NCBI GenBank assembly: GCA_019636285.1
Contig: JAHBXV010000047.1
Location: forward strand, 1-43,654
Reading direction: 5' to 3'
Source of the DNA: Planctomycetaceae bacterium
GTDB taxonomy: Bacteria; Planctomycetota; Planctomycetia; Planctomycetales; Planctomycetaceae
DNA: 43,654 nt
The position numbers and the translations under genes were made by a program. The notes under the pieces are model-generated. The model had not been told where the DNA came from. It saw only the letters and a program-made list of their open reading frames with translations, and made no database searches. This document shows, one piece after another, positions 39,427 through 43,654 of this stretch (positions are counted from its first letter, which is position 1; every line of letters starts with the position of its first letter).

Positions 39427-41064
39427 GTGACGTCCATGGCATCAGTTTTCCCGGCCCTCGCCGGCCTCCTGGTTGGAGCTTGCTATAGCGCCTCGCTCTT
39501 TGGCGAGGACCATTCTCCAGTCCCGCTCGTTTCCACGATCAACGAAGAACTCGCGGCGACACTCACCAAGGCGAACCAAAATCCGGCCCCGCCCGCCCCG
39601 GCGACCACCTACCTCCGCCGCGTGACGTACGATCTCGCCGGTCGTCCTCCCTCGGCGGCTGAACTCACCGCGTTTCTAGCAGACTCTTCACCCGAGTCGC
39701 GACGCTTGCTGGTCGATCGTCTGCTCGCCAGTCCGGATTTCCCCTGGCACCATGCGAACGAACTCGACAGTTGGCTCATGCCGCGAGAGCGTTCGCGCAA
39801 CGACTGGCGAGATTATCTGGTCAATGCCGCCCGCGAGAATCGCCCTTGGGATCAGATGTTCGCTGAAATGCTAATCGGCAAGGAAGACAACCCCGCCCAG
39901 GCGGGGGCGCTCCAGTTCCTGAAGGTTCGTGCAAAAGATCTGGATGCCCTGACCGACGAGACCAGCCGCATCTTCTTCGGCATCGCTGTCAATTGCGCGA
40001 AGTGCCACGACCATCCCCTGGTCGACGATTGGACCCAGGACCATTACTACGGCCTGTCGCGGTTCTTCGAGCGAACGTACCTCACCAAGAACAACCGCCT
40101 GGCCGAAAAGCCGTTCGGCGAAGTCGCCTTCAAAACAACGGCCGGTGAAGAGCGCAAGGCGCGGTTCATGTTCCTCACCGGGGCCACCGTCGAAGAGCCT
40201 GTCGTCGACTGGTCGGCCGAGCGCAAGAAAGAGATCGAAGAGCTGATCCGTAAAGCGCAGCAAGATGACCAGCAGTCTCCTCCGGTCGCCGAATTCAGCC
40301 CCCGCATGCAACTGGTTGATCTGGCCCTGTCACCGGAGAACCGCCTCTTTTTCGCCCGATCGATCGTCAACCGGACCTGGGCACGCTTCTTCGGGCGCGG
40401 ACTGGTCATGCCACTCGATCAACTTCATTCGAGCAACCCGGCTTCGCACCCCGCGCTCTTCGATGCCCTGACCGAAGATATGATCGCGAATGGCTATGAT
40501 GTGAAGCGATTGATTCGCGCCATCGTGCTGACCGATGCCTATGCTCGCGGTTCCGCCTGGCTCGAAGAGTCCGAACCCCCTCCGCCCGAGTTGTACGCCG
40601 TCGCCGCCCTGCGGCCCATGACACCGCGTCAATTCGCGATGGGACTTCTGGTCGCCGGGCAATCGCCCAAAGCATTCAGCGATCAGGTCCAGTCGGCCAA
40701 TTGGCCGGCCGTGCGACATTCGTTTGAAGGACAGTCAGCCGGTTGGGCCAGTATGTTCGAGCAGCCTGGCGAGCACTTTCAGGTGAGCGTCGACGAAGCC
40801 CTGTTCTTCAGCAACGGCACGCGCATCCAGAACGAGGTGCTCCGCGATGCGGGAAATTCGCTGATCGGAGTCCTCAAAACGATTGCTGAACCGCGTGAAG
40901 CCGTGCGTGTGGCGATGCTCCAGATTCTCAATCGTGAACCAGCCGACGAAGAACTCGACTATCTGGCAGCCACGATTCCCGCTGAGGGAGACGTACGAAT
41001 CGCCGCGCTCCGCAATCTTGTCTGGTCGCTCGTGGCCAGCCCCGAACTTCGCTTCAACTATTGA
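39427..41064 (+). CDS. DUF1549/DUF1553 domain protein
   Basis: A 545-residue exported planctomycete protein with the N-terminal DUF1549 and C-terminal DUF1553 domains. A signal-like segment (VFPALAGLLVGACYSASLFGEDH) precedes the mature chain. DUF1549 shows LRRVTYDLAGRPPSAAELTAFL and NCAKCHDHPLVDDW (CxxCH at about residue 191), which could carry a heme or bind metal. DUF1553 shows NRTWARFFGRGLVMPLDQL, DALTEDMIANGYDVKRLIRAIVLTDAYAR and NLVWSLVASPELRFNY. Unlike many relatives there is no separate N-terminal PSCyt1 cytochrome domain. The start is GTG at 39427 or the in-frame ATG at 39436. A DUF1501 and a WD40 gene follow closely, forming a typical operon. The biological role is unproven. Confidence 0.93.
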   Translation: MTSMASVFPALAGLLVGACYSASLFGEDHSPVPLVSTINEELAATLTKANQNPAPPAPATTYLRRVTYDLAGRPPSAAELTAFLADSSPESRRLLVDRLLASPDFPWHHANELDSWLMPRERSRNDWRDYLVNAARENRPWDQMFAEMLIGKEDNPAQAGALQFLKVRAKDLDALTDETSRIFFGIAVNCAKCHDHPLVDDWTQDHYYGLSRFFERTYLTKNNRLAEKPFGEVAFKTTAGEERKARFMFLTGATVEEPVVDWSAERKKEIEELIRKAQQDDQQSPPVAEFSPRMQLVDLALSPENRLFFARSIVNRTWARFFGRGLVMPLDQLHSSNPASHPALFDALTEDMIANGYDVKRLIRAIVLTDAYARGSAWLEESEPPPPELYAVAALRPMTPRQFAMGLLVAGQSPKAFSDQVQSANWPAVRHSFEGQSAGWASMFEQPGEHFQVSVDEALFFSNGTRIQNEVLRDAGNSLIGVLKTIAEPREAVRVAMLQILNREPADEELDYLAATIPAEGDVRIAALRNLVWSLVASPELRFNY

Positions 41065-41128
41065 TGAACTGGCCGCGCTACCTTTGAACCATTGGCCGGT
41101 ACGGCCCGCCCCTGGCAGGAACCGACAC

Positions 41129-42439
41129 ATGTCGCAAGAAAACGTCAACAAGCTCTGGACGCCCGCCTCGCACGGCCTGACCAGCCGCCGTGATTTTCTG
41201 ACGGCTGCCGGCGCCGGCGTTGGTCTGGCCGCGGCCAACATGACGATCCTCGACCTTCTGAAGACGCCGTCCCTGGCTGCGGAAATGAAGTCGAGTCGCA
41301 AGCACGTCATCCTGCTGTGGCTCGCTGGTGGTGCCAGCCAGTTGGAAACCTGGGATCCCAAGCCCGGCCGACCGACCGGCGGCCCCTTTCGTGCCATCGA
41401 CACCAACGTCAGCGGCGTTCAGATCAGCGAACTGATGCCGAAGATGGCCCAGCGGATGGACAAGGTGGCCGTTGTCCGTTCGCTGAATACCCGCGTCGCC
41501 GACCATGGCGGCGGGGCCGACATCATGGAAACCGGGCGGGCCGTCGAGCAGGGGCTCCCCTATCCCGATCTCGGTGCCCTGATGGCTCACGAACTGGGCC
41601 GCATCGACAGCCAGGTGCCCGACTATGTCTCCATGTACTCGTCGACCGAAGGCCGACGACGGGGGACGTCCGGCTTTCTGGGTGGGCGGTATGCCCCCAT
41701 GTTCCTGACCGAACAAATGGTCCCGGAGAATCTCCGTCGGCCGGAGCAACTCGTCGAGCACGATCAGACGCGCCGCCTGGAACTGCGCTCGTTTCTCGCC
41801 AATCGGTTCCAGCAGGGTCGGCCCGACCTCGCCCTGAGCAGCCATGCCAGCGCCTATCAGCGGGTTCGCGGCCTGATGGCGAGCGAAAAACTCTTCGACA
41901 TCGAGCAGGAACCGGCCGAAATGCGGGCCAAATACGGCCCCACTCAGTTCGGCGAACAATGCCTCGTGGCCCGGCGGCTGGTCGAGGCGGGCGTCCCGTT
42001 CGTCAAGGTGGCCCGCGCCTGGTGGGACAGCCACGGCCAGAACTTCGAGACGCATCTCGAACTCGTGGCGGAACTCGACCACGTACTGTCGACGCTGATG
42101 GACGATCTCGCCGATCGCGGTTTGCTGCAAGACACGCTCATCGTCACCCTCAGTGAGTTCGGCCGGACGCCCAACATCAACCCCAGCCTCGGCCGCGACC
42201 ACTTCGCGAGCGCCTGGAGCAGTGTTCTCATTGGCGCCGGAGTTCAGGGGGGAGCTGTCTGGGGCAAGTCTGACGAAAACGGCCAGACCGTCGCCGACGG
42301 CGAAGTGAAAGCCGGCGACCTCTTCGCGACCATCTACGAAGCTGTTGGCATCGACCACAAGAAAGAATTCCACGTCGGCTCACGCCCCATCCCGATCACC
42401 GACTTTGGGTGCGCGCCGATTCAGAAATTGCTGGCTTAA
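41129..42439 (+). CDS. DUF1501 protein, Tat-exported
   Basis: A 436-residue member of the planctomycete DUF1501 family, related to the alkaline phosphatase/sulfatase fold. The ATG at 41129 begins MSQENVNKLWTPASHGL, and a Tat signal SRRDFLTAAGAGVGLAAANM follows, so it is exported folded. The motifs GGASQLETWDPKPG, TRVADHGGGADIMETG and LIVTLSEFGRTPNINPSLGRDHF are typical, and metal-binding Asp/His residues lie in LETWDPK, ADHGGG and GRDHF. The longer frame to 40883 overlaps the preceding gene by 180 bases, so I reject that start. AGGA lies upstream. It follows the DUF1549/1553 gene by 64 bases and precedes the WD40 gene by 52 bases. Confidence 0.94.
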   Translation: MSQENVNKLWTPASHGLTSRRDFLTAAGAGVGLAAANMTILDLLKTPSLAAEMKSSRKHVILLWLAGGASQLETWDPKPGRPTGGPFRAIDTNVSGVQISELMPKMAQRMDKVAVVRSLNTRVADHGGGADIMETGRAVEQGLPYPDLGALMAHELGRIDSQVPDYVSMYSSTEGRRRGTSGFLGGRYAPMFLTEQMVPENLRRPEQLVEHDQTRRLELRSFLANRFQQGRPDLALSSHASAYQRVRGLMASEKLFDIEQEPAEMRAKYGPTQFGEQCLVARRLVEAGVPFVKVARAWWDSHGQNFETHLELVAELDHVLSTLMDDLADRGLLQDTLIVTLSEFGRTPNINPSLGRDHFASAWSSVLIGAGVQGGAVWGKSDENGQTVADGEVKAGDLFATIYEAVGIDHKKEFHVGSRPIPITDFGCAPIQKLLA

Positions 42440-42491
42440 ACGCCGTCTCTGAAGCGTCCCGGCCCGTACATACAGCAGTGGGAAGAAGTCA

Positions 42492-43490
42492 ATGCCCGAA
42501 CCGACCTCCCTCAAACAGCTTCGCGATGTCGGTCGCAGTGAGATCCTGCTCTCCATCGCCCGCGATCCGAGTTCCGATCGCGTCGTCGTCGGCGCTTCCG
42601 ATGCCAAGCTCTACGAGTGCGATACCGCAGCCGAGAAACTCGAATGGGTTCCCTTCGAAGGGGAAGGACACACCAGCTATGTCCAGGGAGTCGTCTGGTC
42701 ACGCGGTGTGATCGTTTCCGGAGGCTATGACGGCCGACTGGTCTGGTGGGATGCCAAAACACGGTCGCCGATCCGCAATGTCGAAGCGCACGGCAAATGG
42801 ATTCGCAAACTCGCCCTCAGCCCCGATGGCAGCACGCTGGCTTCGGTCGCCGACGACATGCTCGTCAAACTCTGGGACATCGAATCGGGCGAGCTTAAGC
42901 GGACGCTCGCCGGGCACGAACCGATCACCCCGCATCACTATCCGTCCATGCTGTATGCGGCTGCGTGGTCACCCGATGGCCGCTGGTTGGCCTCCGCCGA
43001 CAAAACCGGACGTGCCATCGTCTGGAATCCCGAAACGGGCGACATCCACCGCGAGATGACCGCCGCCGGGCTTTACACCTGGGATCCGAAACAACGTCGG
43101 CACTCGATCGGCGGCCCGCGCAGTCTGGCCTTCTCGAATGACGGCACGCAACTCGCGATTGGCGGCATCGGCCATATTGGAAATGTCGACCATCTCGACG
43201 GCCCCGCGCGGGTCGAACTGTTCCGCTGGGAATCAGCCGAGCCGGTGCGCGTCTTTGAAGACACGCAGATGAAGGGCCTGGTCGAGCAGATCGTCTTCGC
43301 GCCCGACGACCAATGGTTCCTGACAGCCGGCGGCGACCACGGCGGGTTTCTCACGATCTACGAAACCGCATCCGGCAAAGTGCTCAAGCAGGAAAAGGCA
43401 CACCAGCACGTCCACGCCGTCGCCGTCAATCCAGCCATCGACCGCCTCGCCATCGCCCACCACGGCCGCCTGAGCGTCTGGACGCTGTAA
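42492..43490 (+). CDS. WD40-repeat protein
   Basis: A 332-residue beta-propeller protein of WD40 repeats. At least six repeats are visible, for example HTSYVQGVVWSRGVIVSGGYDGRLVWWD, HGKWIRKLALSPDGSTLASVADDMLVKLWD, MLYAAAWSPDGRWLASADKTGRAIVWN and LVEQIVFAPDDQWFLTAGGDHGGFLTIY. No signal peptide or transmembrane helix is seen, so the protein is probably cytoplasmic, unlike the exported DUF1549/1553 and DUF1501 proteins encoded upstream. It is the third gene of their operon, and a WD40 protein is a common third partner in planctomycetes. A GGGAAGAAG Shine-Dalgarno precedes the ATG. It likely scaffolds other proteins; partners are unknown. A module A repeat follows its stop. Confidence 0.93.
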   Translation: MPEPTSLKQLRDVGRSEILLSIARDPSSDRVVVGASDAKLYECDTAAEKLEWVPFEGEGHTSYVQGVVWSRGVIVSGGYDGRLVWWDAKTRSPIRNVEAHGKWIRKLALSPDGSTLASVADDMLVKLWDIESGELKRTLAGHEPITPHHYPSMLYAAAWSPDGRWLASADKTGRAIVWNPETGDIHREMTAAGLYTWDPKQRRHSIGGPRSLAFSNDGTQLAIGGIGHIGNVDHLDGPARVELFRWESAEPVRVFEDTQMKGLVEQIVFAPDDQWFLTAGGDHGGFLTIYETASGKVLKQEKAHQHVHAVAVNPAIDRLAIAHHGRLSVWTL

Positions 43491-43504
43491 GTTCTCTCGC
43501 GCAG

Positions 43505-43534
43505 CGTGTGCCACTGGCTTTGCCAGTGTCTTAC
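43505..43534. repeat. Module A repeat after the WD40 gene
   Basis: GTGTGCCACTGGC-TTT-GCCAGTGTC starts 14 bases after the stop codon. It is the last copy of this family in the window. The remaining bases 43535-43654 contain an AGGCGG-rich stretch and no gene that I can support. Confidence 0.7.
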
Positions 43535-43654
43535 AGAATTTCTCGTTTCCAGGCGGAGGCATCATGACCGACTGTCGCCGTTGCGAATGAAAGCTTTTGA
43601 ACGGAAGACCAGACATTTCACGCCCCAAGCAGCCTTATCTTTGTGGGAGTTTGG

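Noticed and set aside
40883-41128. N-terminal extension of the DUF1501 gene into the DUF1549/1553 gene
   Set aside because: The Tat signal is close to the ATG at 41129; the extension would overlap the upstream gene by about 180 bases.
1-43654. CRISPR array, tRNA or rRNA genes
   Set aside because: I found no regular direct repeats with unique spacers and no cloverleaf-like or rRNA-like sequence. The repeats present are hairpins of different kinds, irregularly spaced.

Overview
The window looks like a high-GC chromosomal segment from a bacterium of the phylum Planctomycetota, probably order Planctomycetales. The evidence is the set of families rather than any marker rRNA. There are paired DUF1549/DUF1553 and DUF1501 genes, a large DUF1587/1592/1588/1585 cytochrome-type protein next to a DUF1552 protein, and a DUF1559 pseudopilin with its small lipoprotein. 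There are also HEAT-repeat lipoproteins and many short hairpin repeats in the gaps. I see no rRNA, tRNA, CRISPR array, transposase or phage gene.

Layout. Bases 1-1073 hold a small unrecognised gene between two copies of a hairpin element. Bases 1074-5209 carry a DegT-type PLP aminotransferase, an ExeA-like AAA ATPase, a repeat cluster, and on the minus strand a DUF1559 pseudopilin followed by a lipoprotein. Bases 5970-10515 carry a HEAT-repeat lipoprotein, an App1-type (DUF2183) phosphatase and a zinc-phospholipase-C-like/DUF4332 fusion. Bases 11054-13950 carry miaA and a secreted, membrane-anchored Pro/Ala-rich protein. Bases 14067-18014 (minus) are a two-gene operon of a zinc-ribbon/cytochrome-type DUF1592 protein and a Tat-exported DUF1552 protein.

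Bases 18381-22235 (plus) hold a MoxR ATPase, then a tight Sua5 - shikimate kinase - prepilin peptidase operon with overlapping genes. Next come an orphan ParA (minus), a tiny lipoprotein, a large HEAT+TPR exported protein and a PduO-type cobalamin adenosyltransferase. Bases 27391-34895 are all minus strand: a HhH-GPD DNA glycosylase behind a Tat-exported protein, a membrane TPR protein, a MshEN-domain membrane protein, and an Lhr-like DEXH helicase behind a YfcE-type phosphoesterase. Bases 35089-38397 (plus) hold an alpha/beta hydrolase, an EboF-like alkaline-phosphatase-superfamily protein and a membrane protein. The window ends with a 61-residue gene (minus), divergent from a DUF1549/1553 - DUF1501 - WD40 operon.

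How the genes relate. Most are housekeeping (tRNA modification by MiaA and Sua5, shikimate pathway, cobalamin) or planctomycete-specific cell-surface families. The prepilin peptidase is the expected processing enzyme for DUF1559 pseudopilins. The ExeA-like ATPase and the MshEN protein are further type II secretion/type IV pilus-related pieces scattered through the window. The glycosylase and the helicase/phosphoesterase pair are DNA-repair-related. No single obvious new system stands out. The most interesting items are the divergent promoters with a shared inverted element at 38993-39073, the unusual domain fusions (zinc PLC-DUF4332; J-like-MshEN-membrane), the helicase plus YfcE-type phosphoesterase pair, and the several families of hairpin repeats, one of which sits consistently at gene 3' ends. 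Several start sites were moved downstream of the longest possible ORF on the basis of signal peptides, family N-termini or ribosome-binding sites; each is noted in its entry.
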